Source: Lumbricus rubellus (lineage: Eukaryota > Annelida > Clitellata > Crassiclitellata > Lumbricidae). From it: DNA of 64,000 bases. Numbering within the stretch: the first letter of the stretch is position 1; each line of letters begins with the position of its first letter. Of the stretch, positions 33,401-45,060 are shown one piece after another. Under the pieces are notes generated by a model, which was not told the DNA's origin, did not search any database, and saw only the letters and a program-made list of their open reading frames with translations. A program made the translations under genes and the position numbers. The stretch is from assembly GCA_945859605.1 (NCBI GenBank), contig OX243815.1, forward strand, positions 30,570,787 through 30,634,786, in the 5' to 3' direction.

Positions 33401-36400
33401 CCTTTGTCTGAATCATTGAAACGCTGACCTTCCGGTTGGTCGACCATCGAGAGCATCGAGCATAACGTCGCGTCTGGTGTAGACTGAGCTGTCAGTGAGG
33501 TAAATCATTCCATCCGATGCTACATCAAGAGAATTTAAAAAGTTCAATGGACGTCCATCAATTCGTACAGACGAAGGAAGCAACAGATGCACATCGCCTG
33601 TCAACAACATAACAACAATCAACAGCATTAAACAATCAACAACGTGAAAACAATCAACAACGTGAAAACAATCACTCATCAATGTGCATAATTGCAGGTC
33701 TGATGTTTATGTCAGATGGTCAGAGTCACTGAGTAATGATCATCAATCAGTCAAACAATTCGTAACTGCCTGGTATAATTAATCAGTGAGGTAAATCAGT
33801 GCCGATAGTCAAAGCTTCTGCCTTTGATATACAGACATGTTTTGTAGTGCTGTTAATAGCGCCCTTGTATTGCAGGTCGTCTACACTGTTAGCAGTTAAG
33901 ATTTGAAATTTGTGTTCTTGTGAATTATTTCAGTTGCATAACTGTACACTGTAGTGTAACTGGTTGTGGTCTGTCAACGGATTGCTCAAAAAAAGAAAAT
34001 ATTTTATTATTATGATGCTATATCTTGATTTTAATCTTCATGAGAATGCTGGTATGGCCATTCACATCAAATACTGAAAGTTCCAGTCACTGGCAGAGTA
34101 AATCCACAAGTAAATTATATTATTGTTGTCCCAAATCAAGAAGAAACTATGTATCATACACACTGTAAACAAGAATAACTGAACCACCTGCTTTTCTAAT
34201 AAGGTTTCTCTGGTATACTTCGAAGTTGATGCCTGTTGGAAGAAACCTTTGAAGGCAAAAGTTGGAATGGACGAAAAAAGGAAACAAAGGATGTATAACA
34301 GGCAAGAGAAATCAAATGCAAAGAAAGGCAAGAGGGCACAGTTTACATTCACCCCGATCTGATTGCACGAAGAAAATTCCATTATTATGCACACGTTTGT
34401 TTAGTATACTTGCACGTGTGCTTGTATGCACAACTGTGTCTACCCTTATACATGTATGTCTGTGTGTATGCCTCCATTTGCTTGTGTTCATCTATGCGTC
34501 AGCGACTCAGCGTGAACTTTAACTGACCTGTAGCAACGTTGATTTTGTAAAGACCAGAGTACGTGTCAATGACAAGAAGATAGCCATCGGCATCGAATTT
34601 CATTCCAAGCGGTCTGCCACACATTGGTTCATCGTCATAGTTTGTACCATCTCAAAAATCAAAGCATTACATATTTGATAAACCAGGCAGTTTTATTGTG
34701 CAACCCGCATTAAAACACCAAAATTAAGTTAGAAACAAAGATAAAAAAAGAGTAGCAATCTAGATTAAATTAAAAACCAACAAATAGCAAAGATGTTTGG
34801 ATGACAGTCACCATAACGTGATCAAGATGATGACAATGGAAAGCATTCAGCAGAGACAAACATTTACAAGGATGATTTCGATGATGAAAGCAATAATTTA
34901 AAAAAAAGCTAGAACTACCAATTCTGAGAGCATTGATAAGACTGAACAGAAGACTTTAAGAGTAGCTTTACACCTTGTCAGTTTGCTTAGCCAGTAGAAG
35001 AGCACAACTCAAATCAAGACAGTCTCAAAGTTTTGACTTATCATAAAATGAAGTTCAATCAAATAGTTTCAAAGTCATTGACCTTAAGTAACATCCAACT
35101 ATTTAATCTAGCAAACCATCTTGTCAACTCGCAAATTTAATAAACCTAACACACAACTTTGCACATAAACTTGACAGTTATTGATGCAAGTCAATTGTGT
35201 TGTACTGTATCTACACATGTATAAAAAAGCCTCTCTCATAGCACACCTGTCATGTGAAAGACACAGAGGGACAACTTATATTGCAAAATGAAGGCAATGA
35301 TAATGATAATAGTGACATATAAACAGGATAATCAAATTGCAACTAAAACCTGCCAAGGAAATAAAAAAAACCATTCTTACTACACAGCTTTCTTCCAAGG
35401 TGCGCTAATGTTCGAACTTCACCATGTCTAATAACAACAATTCTCCCATCAGCCGTACCAGTGTAGAAATAACCTGAATGTAATTAAAGCCATAAAGTAA
35501 AAATGCAGCAGCAGTACCACTGGCAATGATAATGTTTGTAAGGAAATGACGATAACAATGGCGGTGATGATGAAAGCAATGATGCTGAAAACTACACAAT
35601 ATATCCCTTTTTCAATCAATTTTTTTAAAATCATGCAGCACATGACTGTCATTGAGAGAACTTGCTCTAACTGTATACATTGATGAATCCAACAATAAAG
35701 AAACTTGAAGGCTAGGTACTGGTACAGTTCTGGCTTTGCAGTGCAATAGAAATGGTTGCATAGTGCACACAAATCTGTGTATCACAGTCAAAGAATCTGT
35801 AATACTGACTGAGCATTAATTGTGTGGATCTGTTTATATTCGATAGAAATGCAAATGATAAACAGCAATACAACGTAAAGTTAACTTCATAGTCACATAA
35901 ATTCACAAAGATCAAGTAGACTGTGCAAATATTTTGCTACAAACCTCATGATCACAACCTAACTAATTAATCAAATAATAAAGTCGCAAACCTTGTTGGT
36001 AAACTATTGTCTCTGGTCCAACCAGTTTTCCTTCAAATAGCTTCTCGGCTTTAAGCAGATGACTGTTGATTTCCAAAACTCCTTCAAGCACGGGAGGATC
36101 TGGGAGGCTAGCAAAAGGATACAGACACAAGTTCAAGACCAAAAACTCTACCACTTAATGACTTGAAAAAGGGAAAGACACGAGACAGCAAAGAAACAAG
36201 TGCAAGAATGGAACAATAAAATCACTAACTGATGCATAGTACCCGGTAGGTATGCCTTTGTCTAATTTTGTATTATAGGTTTGGAACAATAAAGATTGAA
36301 TTTTTATATAAATTTAGCTGCACTTGTAATATTACCAGCTGATAAGATTCTGATAAATTTGGCATAAATTTGGTATAACTGACATAATGCACTTTGGGTT

Positions 36401-38271
36401 ACCACTGGAAGAGGTAGTTGCAATGGATATATTTTATTGAGTAAAGTTGTTGGCATCAATTTGATTCCACATGACATGATGAAGCTACAATTTCGTATTT
36501 ACTGTGATTTACGGTTGATATGGTAACTTTGTGAAAACCACTGATGCTATCAATTGATGTACTATACCAAGGTACCATATGATTATGTAAAATTTTTCAC
36601 ATGGTCATGCATTTTTCATTTCAAAATGAAATTGATTTAGGTATTTTTGAAGCACAAACAAAACCACTAACATCATAACACCATACTCTCAAGAAAATCT
36701 ATATAAATAAAAATGAAACTTTCCAATAGTTCATGATGCAATCACGCCGAAACTTACGCACCGATTGTTGCGAAAATTTACCAAAACCTTCCATTCCAAT
36801 AGCACCGTGTCTTAAGATTTCTTTTCCCCGAAAAAACGCTAAATTTTCAACAAAACGTGAACTTTGCAATACGTTCGACCGCCATTTGCAAATTCAACCA
36901 AACCTCACGCTTGCAAAATTTAAGAATCGTCTTGACCCGAAACACAGTGACGAAACATGAATGAGGTCGCGTGCCGTAACGTCATAAGCGAGTCGATTAA
37001 TAATTCCATTACGAAAACGGCCTTTCCGCTGTCAGTTAGGGACGAAGTGAGGGAGGAAAGGAGCGGAGGGGAGGGGGATGAGAGGGAGGGGGAGGGGAAG
37101 GGGGAGGTCTTTTTTGCCACAGCAACGCGTGGCTGGGTACAGCTAGTATCCTTATAAAAGATACGAATATATGCACTCACCTGTACTCAACTGGAAAGTG
37201 TTCTCGTGGAAGAACAAGAGCATAGATGAGGAACGTCAACAGAGGTACAACGACGATCACAAAAACGCAGATCACACACAGAAGATGCAAACTGAAATTT
37301 TAAAAAAGAATAAAGATCCAGTAAATGTACGTAAAAAATACCAGAGGGCAAAACCGTATATCAAGAAGAAAGTAACAAGAACATTTTAAAGACATATGTA
37401 CATTGACAGGTAAAATTTCTTAATTTACAGCTTTAATCAAACTGCTGCCTAAACACACAAGGGGTAATATCAGCGGTGCAGCAAAGTCAAATCCTGCAAT
37501 TGGATCAAACTAATCATACAAAACTGATTTATAGTGATCCAGGCGATGCCATTCTAGTATTATATGATCAAATAAATAAGGCATTAAGAAATTACTTGTT
37601 AGACTTTTATTAGAACTCTAATAATATTATATTCTTTAATAATTAAATTAAACTTTTCATAAATAAAAGCTGAGTCTTGCCACTGGATTGTATAAAATGT
37701 CTAGAACTCTGAGCAGTATAACTTCAAGTCAAGTTGCACTCTATGAATTTGAACTTAAAGACGAATAAAGCACTTTAGGTGAAGTGTTTGCTTGTTGGCA
37801 TGCCTCTCTAGGAACTCTTCAGATGCCAGAGCATAAATTTCAGGAAGGAAACAATATCAGCGATCCTCCAAAGCTGCACTGATATTTCTTTACTGATCCC
37901 AAAAGGAAACAGATTGAGTGAGCACCAGAGGGCATGGCATTCCAAGGATGGTAACACATTCGTCTATTAACCCGTTTACCGTGTAATAAAAATTTTCTTA
38001 GTAAAAATTGGACGAGTTAACTTGGGGATCACGGTAAAGGGGTTAAATGGGCAACATGACTCATTGACTCTGTTGTGTTGTATCAACTAGTTACCTGGTA
38101 TATCATGTCTTCAAGACAACTGAACCATGCAAACATACAAATAACTCACTTTGATTGAGATCGAATAATTCCACTACGGTTCAAACTGCTGCTACCAGGT
38201 CTAGTATCGACTTTCTTCCCAAGACCGTCCAACGGTCGCTGCTGCCTCTGTCGAATTGTGTCGCTTGACAT
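30269..38271 (-). CDS. APMAP: APMAP (adipocyte plasma membrane-associated protein), complete, nine exons
   Basis: APMAP is a type II membrane protein of the strictosidine-synthase-like six-bladed beta-propeller family. The human protein (416 residues) has reported arylesterase activity. Here exons 38150-38271, 37181-37291, 35992-36107, 35381-35473, 34528-34650, 33429-33597, 32086-32220, 31075-31270 and 30269-30481 join to 426 codons (425 residues). All phases agree and every junction is GT-AG. Residues 1-41 are cytosolic and basic. A single hydrophobic anchor spans about 42-68 (VICVFVIVVVPLLTFLIYAL). The luminal propeller follows. Family landmarks are PLGMKFDADGYLLVIDTYSG, IYLTDSS, LRFANGIQLS, LPGTPDNIKLSASGGFWVG and LYLGSFHESYIARI at the C-terminus. 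KNTT is a potential N-glycosylation site. The start is the first ATG in the frame that contains the membrane anchor. Length and order are normal for the family. Confidence 0.96.
30540..30800 (+). pseudogene. Decayed LINE ORF2 C-terminus with 3' tail
   Basis: The frame reads SFSIVDSSVWNSLPFGLCSL and LSNSFHKLLKRFP, the usual C-terminal motif of LINE reverse-transcriptase polyproteins (WNSLP...F..LLK). It continues into GAGTGCCTTTGAATAGTTAT-CTTGAAGGAGTGCTATGTAAA, the same tail as the local SINEs. It lies antisense in APMAP intron 8. Confidence 0.75.
31075..31270 (-). CDS. APMAP: APMAP exon 8
   Basis: Acceptor gtcatcag, donor ACCCAG|gttcgc, residues 291-355. Contains AEVFAENLPGTPDNIKLSAS and GGFWVG, the most conserved segment of the family. 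Confidence 0.95.
31825..32041. repeat. 74-bp tandem repeat, three copies
   Basis: Units begin ACAGCTTAAAAGTGACTCAA at 31825, 31899 and 31973, in APMAP intron 7. AT-rich and non-coding. Confidence 0.9.
32086..32220 (-). CDS. APMAP: APMAP exon 7
   Basis: Acceptor acttcag, donor CTCAA|gtaatt, residues 246-289. Encodes RYDPVKNTTVVLLENLRFAN, GIQLSRYEDFLLVCETFAAR. NTT is a glycosylation sequon. Confidence 0.95.
32222..33428. other. APMAP intron 6, unassigned sequence
   Basis: No feature I can name. Plus-strand frames at 32538-32818 (75-81 codons, Cys/Ser-rich) have no recognisable motif and no matching neighbour. Confidence 0.4.
33429..33597 (-). CDS. APMAP: APMAP exon 6
   Basis: Acceptor gttgacag, donor GGAAG|gtcagc, residues 189-245. 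Encodes the INGRPLNF-like segment and SDGMIYLTDSSVYTRRDVML. Short CAACAACGTGAAAACAAT tandem repeats lie just upstream of the acceptor. Confidence 0.95.
34528..34650 (-). CDS. APMAP: APMAP exon 5
   Basis: Acceptor tttttgag, donor GCTACAG|gtcagt, residues 148-188. Encodes DEPMCGRPLGMKFDADGYLL and VIDTYSGLYKINVATG. Confidence 0.95.
35381..35473 (-). CDS. APMAP: APMAP exon 4
   Basis: Acceptor cattcag, donor TGTA|gtaaga, residues 117-147. Encodes YFYTGTADGRIVVIRHGEVR and TLAHLGRKLC. Confidence 0.93.
35992..36107 (-). CDS. APMAP: APMAP exon 3
   Basis: Acceptor ttttgctag, donor CAACAAG|gtttgcg, residues 78-116. Encodes LPDPPVLEGVLEINSHLLKA and LVGPETIVYQQ, the start of the propeller. Confidence 0.93.
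36698..37146 (+). mobile_element. Non-autonomous Helitron, 449 bp
   Basis: 5' end TCTATATAAATAAAAATGAA and 3' end CTAG. It is inserted between A (36697) and T (37147), without target duplication, as Helitrons do. A GCCAC...GTGGC hairpin lies just before GGGTACAGCTAG, the usual subterminal hairpin. No Rep/helicase coding. It lies in APMAP intron 2, antisense to the gene. Confidence 0.88.
37181..37291 (-). CDS. APMAP: APMAP exon 2 (membrane anchor)
   Basis: Acceptor aaaatttcag, donor GAGTACAG|gtgagt, residues 41-77. Nearly all of it is the transmembrane segment; it ends LPREHFPVEY. A Helitron ends 34 bp past the donor. Confidence 0.93.
37971..38042. mobile_element. 72-bp piggyBac-like micro-element, second family
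   Basis: TTAA-CCCGTTTACCGTG ... CACGGTAAAGGGG-TTAA. The 13-bp inverted ends differ at one position, and TTAA lies on both sides. Same architecture as the 63-bp elements but a different sequence. Located in APMAP intron 1. Confidence 0.75.
38150..38271 (-). CDS. APMAP: APMAP exon 1 (start codon)
   Basis: ATG at 38269-38271, donor TCAAA|gtgagt. Encodes MSSDTIRQRQQRPLDGLGKK and a Ser/Arg-rich stretch, the cytosolic N-terminus. The phase-2 end joins exon 2 in the anchor frame. Confidence 0.9.
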
Positions 38272-40520
38272 CTATACACAACCATTAAAATTCATTTAAT
38301 CACTGCAGAAAGCTAGGTCTACAGTATAATTTGTGTCCCAAAAATAACCATTATAATGCAAATATAAGATGGACCGAAAAACAATAACTTTTGCTAAAAT
38401 AGAACCTCAAATAACGAAAAGGATTCGTGCTAAAGTAGAAGACGGATTGATGACAAATCCTGTAATAATAATGCTGCATCGGGCGAATAATTTAGAACGC
38501 TAAAACGATAATTATCCCATTTTAAAAACGCGCATGCACCGAAGGCTGCAGATTTGTCCATATGGATATTGCATCTGTTCTGACAAAATTAATGCTAGTG
38601 AGCTGCAGCTTCTTTTAAAAGATTGCAAAGCAGCATTCGTCGTATAATTAACATTGAAAATCCTGTACATCAAACTTATGATCAAACTGCATGCTATAAT
38701 AAACTTTATTTTATTGTTTGCAAACTAAAGTGAAAGAAACGTTGCTTACATTTCGGCCACGATGTGATTTCGGCCGCACTATTATTGCAGTTAATATCGC
38801 TCACGTCGATATAAAATTATTAGATTATATTTAGATAACATGCAATAAGTAAGTAAGCTGATCTGGCAATACTGTGTTGGGGTTGACTTGACCTGTTTGC
38901 CTCTAAGAGTCATGAGATCAGATAATAATAATAATTATTGTCATCACTAATGAACATAGGGCGGTCAATAAAATGTGCGAGTTGTAGTGACAGTGGTGTT
39001 TGCCACATTTTGCCACATCCTAATTGACGACACAAGGTTGTGAAAGCGTGGTTTCAAATGCCAGGGACGATCTATAGATGACCGGCGGATATATTTCACG
39101 TGTAGGCCATTTAGGCTAAACGTAGGCCTGCTGCGCTTCGTCCGGTTCGGTTAGCGTCGCTATAAACCTACCGGTTTGCGTAGGGCCTGTACCGATCGCG
39201 ACATATTTCACAGATTGCGAAAATGATCCACCTTTCGGGGTCCGTAGACGCAGGATCTGAATGGGCCCAATGGGGCCATAAACGATATGTCACCCATTCA
39301 AGGGGTTAGGCCTATGCCTACGGCGATCGGCGGAGGAAGAATTTTAGGCCTACTCCATCACTTTATTGGGTCGAGGCCACACGGGCGCTTATTATCACAG
39401 ACCGTGAAAATTTAAAGATCATCGGAGGGATTGAATTCCATGTTAGGCCTTAGGCCTATATATTCTTTACAAGTGAGTAAGGGCTGATTTGGCCCAAACT
39501 CGAGCTTTGCCGTTAGGCTTAGCCTAGGCCTATATCCTATTAGTTGGCCGCAGTTCGATCGAATCACATTGAGCTCTCCATTGACACGTCGTTCTTCGTT
39601 AGCCTAGGCTATTAGGCCTAACTTGCACCCCAAGCCCATCTTTCCGCTGTCTCAAAACTAGGCCTATTTGCTATTCTCTCATTGCACTGGAAACGCTTCT
39701 GATTGGTGTGCAGCTGCGAGAAGCGCTTCATAAATTTACAGTCTACACAATGAAATACAATACTTCGCAAATCAACGACATCATTGATAATTTATATAAA
39801 TTTACTAATGACGTCATCTCACAATTTTTCCTATGACGTCATCTGAACGGATTTGTTTCGTTGCTTGGAAACGAAACGAGATTCAGTTGGAAAATCGAAT
39901 TGTATTGGGAAATAGAAATTTCAAGATGAAAATTACTGAAATTCGTCGATCAGAAGAAGTAGAATTTTTAATTCTATTAGGCCCCTAGAAGAAATGAAGA
40001 ACTGTGTCATGTGAAGACAATGTATCGACCAGAAATCGAAAGTTTGACGAGAAATGTTAGATTACTATGAATAGAAATCATGTAAAACGAATGTGAAATA
40101 CTACGACGGTAGGCCTTTTGTTCTTTTTAAAATAGGCCTAGGCCCTACTAAATTGTTAAGTAGGCCGCTATAGGCCTGATATAGGGCCTACATAGGTTAG
40201 TTCGATTTTTAGTAGTCTTGAAAGGTCTCTTGGGAAATTCAAGTGTCTTTTTCTTGTTTGAATGTTTGATGACTTTCGGTTCGAAATGAGTACCCTACGT
40301 AATACCATAGCATTGCGTGTAGCCTATAACTGTACATTGTATATGTTATCGCTCAAATTATTTTGAGAGGAAATCCGAATTTTCATCCGGGTTTTGGTGT
40401 ACCAGTTCTGGGAAAGACACTTCGCTCCCTAAATGTTGAGAACATGGCTTAAAATGTCACGGGACGGTCATGCAGGGTCGGATTCAGGGTGGTGGAGACC
40501 CATTTCCACGACCAACGAGC
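38272..40520. other. Upstream region of APMAP, no gene seen
   Basis: Should contain the APMAP promoter and 5' UTR. Many TAGGCCTA-like motifs occur at 39.1-39.7 and 40.1-40.2 kb. No coding exon recognised. Confidence 0.5.
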
Positions 40521-41881
40521 GGTGCACCGATCCACAAAGGTGCTATGCACCGATCCACAAAGGTGTTGTGTACCGATCCAACGAGGTGCTGTACACCGAT
40601 CCACAAAGGTGCTGTGCACCGATCCACAAAGGTGCTGTGCACCGATCCACAAAGGTGCTGTGCACCGATCCACCAAGGTCCTGTGCACCGATCCACAAAG
40701 GTGCACCGATCCACAAAGGTGCTGTGCACCGATCCACAAAGGTGCCGTGCACCGATCCACCAAGGTGCTGTGCACCGATCCACCAAGGTGCTGTGCACCG
40801 ATCCACCAAGTTGCTGTGCAACCATCCACCAAGGTGCTGTGCACCGATCCACAAAGGTGCTGTGCACCGATCCACCAAGGTGCTGTGCACCGATCCACCA
40901 AGGTGCTGTGCACCGATCCACCAAGGTACTGTGCACCTATCCACAAAGGTGCCGTGCACCGATCCACCAAGGTGCTGTGCACCGATCAACCAAGGTGCTG
41001 TGCACCGATCCACAAAGGTGCTGTGCACCGATCCATAAAGGTGCTGTGCACCGATCCACAAAGGTGCTGTGAACCGATCCACCAAGGTGCTGTGCACCGA
41101 TACACCAAAGTGCTGTGCACCTATACACCAAGGTGCTGTGCACCTATCCACAATGGTGCTGTGCACCGATACACCAAGGTGTTGTTCACCGATCCACCAA
41201 GGTGCTGTGCACCGATCCACCAAGGTGCTGTGCACCTATCCACAAAGGTACTGTGCACCTATCCACAAAGGTGTTGTGCACCGATCCACAAAGGTGCTGT
41301 GAACCGATCCACCAAGTTGCTGTGCAACCATCCACCAAGGTGCTGTGCACCGATCCACAAAGGTGCTGTGCACCGATCCACAAAGGTGCTGTGCACCGAT
41401 CCACAAAGGTGCCGTGCACCGATCCACCAAGGTGCTGTGCACCGATCCACCAAGGTACTGTGCACCTATCCACAAAGGTGCTGTGCACCGATCCACCAAG
41501 TTGCTGTGCAACCATCCACCAAGGTGCTGTGCACCGATTCACAAAGGTGCTGTGCACCGATCCACAAAGGTGCTGTGCACCGATCCACAAAGGTGCTGTG
41601 AACCGATCCACAAAGGTGCTATGCACCGATCCACCAAGGTGCTGTGCACCGATCCACAAAAGTGCTGTGCACCGATCCACCAAGGTGCTGTGCACCGATC
41701 CACAAAGGTGCTGTGCGCCATTCCACCCAGGTGCCGTGCACCTATCCACAATGGTGCTGTGCACCGATACACCAAGTTGCTGTGCACCGATCCACAATGG
41801 TGCTGTGCACCGATACACCAAGGTGTTGTGCACCGATACACCAAGGTGTTGTGCACCGATACACCAAGGTGCTGTGCACCG
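40521..41881. repeat. 23-bp minisatellite, about 60 copies
   Basis: Unit CCGATCCACAAAGGTGCTGT plus GCA. Main variants are cAccaagg, cTatcc, gaTAcacc, ggtgcCgtg and ggtActg. The distinctive pair CCAAGTTGCTGTGCAACCAT recurs at about 40.80, 41.31 and 41.49 kb, showing higher-order duplication. The unit has no stop in any frame and 23 is not divisible by three. All six frames are therefore open for hundreds of codons, giving 23-residue peptide periods. Confidence 0.95.
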
Positions 41882-41941
41882 GTCAACTTCAAATATGCAT
41901 CCTCTAAGTCTCTAAGACTTAGGTCTAAATAAGTATATCCT

Positions 41942-42122
41942 AATTTGTATGTGCACTTGTTATAGCGCCTCTTCAGGCTCTCTTCTCAGAGGCGATCCCG
42001 ACTACAGCGCGAACACTGCATCGGGGTTTCACGCCGAATCGCTGCGCAATTGCGAGTGAAGGACTTGCCCAACGTCCCTACCCGACGCTTTGAGGTGGAA
42101 CGCAAGCACCGTATTAGGCTGA
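41942..42122 (-). mobile_element. tRNA-derived SINE, head truncated
   Basis: Reverse complement of the body and tail of the 57549 and 49806 SINEs: ACTTGTTATAGCGCCTCTTC and GCAATTGCGAGTGAAGGACT. The A/B-box head is missing. Confidence 0.75.
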
Positions 42123-42377
42123 ACATGGGTCTATATTTTGCTACTGACATTCTTTAGGCCCATATAATATGAGCAAAGATAGTTGATTTTACGCTAATTA
42201 TTTGTTTAAATTGAAAGTTCAGACATTGAGCAGGTAGCAACAGCTCTAGTTCTTATGCCGATTAATTAACAGTATACTGCATTAATGTGGCTAAAGTTTA
42301 ATTGTGGATTATATATATAGACCTAATAATTGGACGACCAAGTCCAACAACTAAACAAATGTTGCAAGAAAAAATGG

Positions 42378-42534
42378 ATATACACCGTGAGGCATGAAAA
42401 AGGAAGCCCCTAGAAAAATTATTTTAACAATTTTCAAACAATGTCACTGAATTTCATTGACATTGTTTTTGAAAATTGTTAAAATAATAACGATTTTTCT
42501 AGTGGCTTCCTTTTTTATGCCTCACGGTGTATAT
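42378..42534. mobile_element. Fold-back element, 157 bp, arms ~70 bp
   Basis: Starts ATATACACCGTGAGGCATGA and ends with its complement. The arms pair almost completely around a short loop near 42455, with one single-base mismatch and small gaps. TA at both edges suggests a Tc1/mariner-type palindromic MITE. Transcribed, it would make a long hairpin. Confidence 0.8.
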
Positions 42535-43079
42535 TGGTCGATCGTATAATTATATCGGTCCATCGTGCAGAGACCCCGCAATCTGTTTCCCCTTGAGCAG
42601 AGACAAAGAAGACGATTTCTGCATTTCTTCATAGTCTGTGACATCCCTTCTTACACCATGGTCTGTGATATGGTCACTGATGCTAAAGGATGACCATTGA
42701 TCAGACGGTGGACGGTTGATGGATGGCCACAAGATTCATCCTCTTCATGCATAGATTGATCCTATCTCTAAACAGTTGAGACGTGAATTGGACAATGACA
42801 TGGATGCGTCCGGAATTGATCTTACCACGCGGGATTCTACTGCATGGCGGATGAGATTTCTTGTTCTTGCAACTGTTAATCCCGATCGCCAACATGTCGG
42901 ACTGCGGGTGATACTGAGCGGACCATAGAAAAGACGCCGCGTTTGGATCCGGAGGGGGGGAAGAACAAGAAACATTGGATTTTTTGTTCCAGTAGGAATA
43001 AATTCACATAATTACTCCGGCAGCCGGAACAGAGTTGGTCAGCGCTTGTCCTAACCACACTGATCGTTCTCTACATAGG

Positions 43080-43620
43080 ACGCATTCACTGCGGTGTGTT
43101 GCTATTTCTATAGCGCCATCTAGCTTGCATCTTCTGCCATTGATATGGTATAGCCACAAGATTTTGCCTCAGCGATTGCATTTATCCTGTTGCATGTCTG
43201 GTATTCCCCTTCGTTGGTTTAAACCCTGTCTTACTGACCTTTCGCAGATGACTGTCCTTTGAGACTCAGCGCTGAGTGAGTTGAGGTCAAGTTTGGAATT
43301 TTCGAGCTCGGCACTTCTTGGCATCCAAACCTCCGCACTCTCTTTACTGATGATCATAAAATTATACGGTTTCTTTTTACTAAACACGGGTAAATGGCCA
43401 TCTTTGTGCAGATGATGACCAGGCTTTTTACAATGACCATCATATGGTCAGCTCTATCTCTATTTATTCTATTGATTGTCTTATTTCTGAATTCTGATCT
43501 TCACTATTGGATGTCTTCTATCCGACTATGCCTGAATTGCTGCAAAGACTCAATTGATCTGGCTTGAGACTAGATAGACAACAGCTTGCTGAAATTGACT
43601 TTCAATTACCGACTGAGAAA
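43080..43620 (+). pseudogene. Decayed LINE reverse-transcriptase fragment
   Basis: The frame reads ILPQRLHLSCCMSGIPLRWF then LTDLSQMTVL, matching the typical LINE RT region after the palm. Further pieces in shifted frames follow (SALSELRS, a CADD-like box, LLDVF). Several frameshifts and stops: dead copy. Confidence 0.65.
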
Positions 43621-44559
43621 TTCTCGGTTAATACAATGTGGGCCATAAAAAAGACCCCCTACGGTGTTTGCCAATATCTTAGGGGTCTTTTGTGGCTCGC
43701 CCTGTGCAAACACTTCTATTTCGTTTCTATTTAACAGAATAAACAGATGGTTCAAGTATAGAAAATAATGTCTCTCTTGTTTAGTAAAACGTCGAAGCAA
43801 ATAATTGTTGTTAAAACATTTTAGAGGATTGCTAAGCAAAAATAAAGCGTTATTTTTAGCGGTATATGTACATGTGGGTCTGTATAGGCCTTCCTAAATG
43901 CGACAGTTAGTTAGACCTACAGTGTAATGTAAAATGTAAACCAGCTATATTTTTTCATCGCCACACAAAAGTTACGCCATAGAGACCAGCTTATTCACCG
44001 ACTTATTCGCTGTAACAGGAAGTTTGTTCTCTTCTCAAGGCCAAACATTGGCTCATACTCTGCATGGTACATGACATCTCGATTCTCTGCGTCAATTCAA
44101 CCTACGCAAACAAAATACTATTAAATTGTTTAAACATTTCAAATTTGAGTCAGTAATGAAGTAGCCTACTGGAATAATAATTATTCATTCATTCATTGCA
44201 AAGATTGTCAGAGATTTGCATAGCGCAACTTCAAGGTTAGTATACTCAGATGCGCTACCGACCCAGTAGGACAGTTATAAGATATAACTAAACAGTAGGC
44301 TATGCCTTTAATAGGCCTATGATATTATTATTATGATTTAAATTACATAAATAATTATATGAATAATACAGCATTAACATTGCAACGCTACAGCCGACGC
44401 ACTTAGAGAAATACACAGGGGCATTTCCGGGTCCTTAGGCCACGGAAAACGGAAGTTCCGTGAAGATTTACTAATGGTTCTATTTAATAGCCCAAATGTA
44501 GCCCAAATGCTTTTGACGAGAAGGCAATATCGATTGCTTGTATCTGTGGCAACGGCTAT

Positions 44560-45060
44560 GCATATGCGGATAGAGAGGGCGTTGTTGGTCGGGTCTTCGG
44601 TGGCTGGGTGGCCGGGTGGCTGGGTGGCTGGGTAGCCTGTCTCCACATCGATTGGCAACAGCAGCTCTTGCGGCGGTCGCTCTGATTCTTCAACGTTGTA
44701 GAATGCACACAAATCGAGGAGGCGCTGGTGCCAGTGCTGGTGCTAGTGCTCGTGTCTTCAGCAGCAGCAGCTGTTGGAGATGCTGCCGACTGGTTGGTTG
44801 CGATAGGAAGGACCAGTATTGATCGTTTAGCCGCTAGACGGCCACTACGACAAAGGCGAAGAGTCCAGAAAATTATTTACGCTGTGCGAACGCCAATGTA
44901 TGCGTGTCAGGCGATAGGCTGGTGCTGCAATTATACGAGCCCATGCTGTAATCGCACCGTATGCGGTAGACCTGTGTACAGCATGGTCATGGTCTACGCT
45001 ATGTACACCAGCGCTGCACAATACGCGCTCTCGTGGGTTGGGGCTTGGATTGCGCTATAA
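44560..45060. other. GC-richer stretch upstream of stonin, no gene recognised
   Basis: Contains GGGTGGC repeats and open frames on both strands (minus 44374-44712, plus 44728-45060). None has a recognisable motif. It could be promoter-proximal sequence of stonin, whose start codon is at 45835. Confidence 0.35.

Noticed and set aside
40433..41932. Long overlapping frames (up to 370 codons) on both strands, as if a repetitive protein gene
   Set aside because: They are produced by the stop-free 23-bp minisatellite; every frame is open equally, with no start context, splice signals or domain.
44374..45060. Open frames of 110 codons on both strands upstream of stonin
   Set aside because: No recognisable domain, no matching splice partners, conflicting strands; kept only as a GC-richer region.
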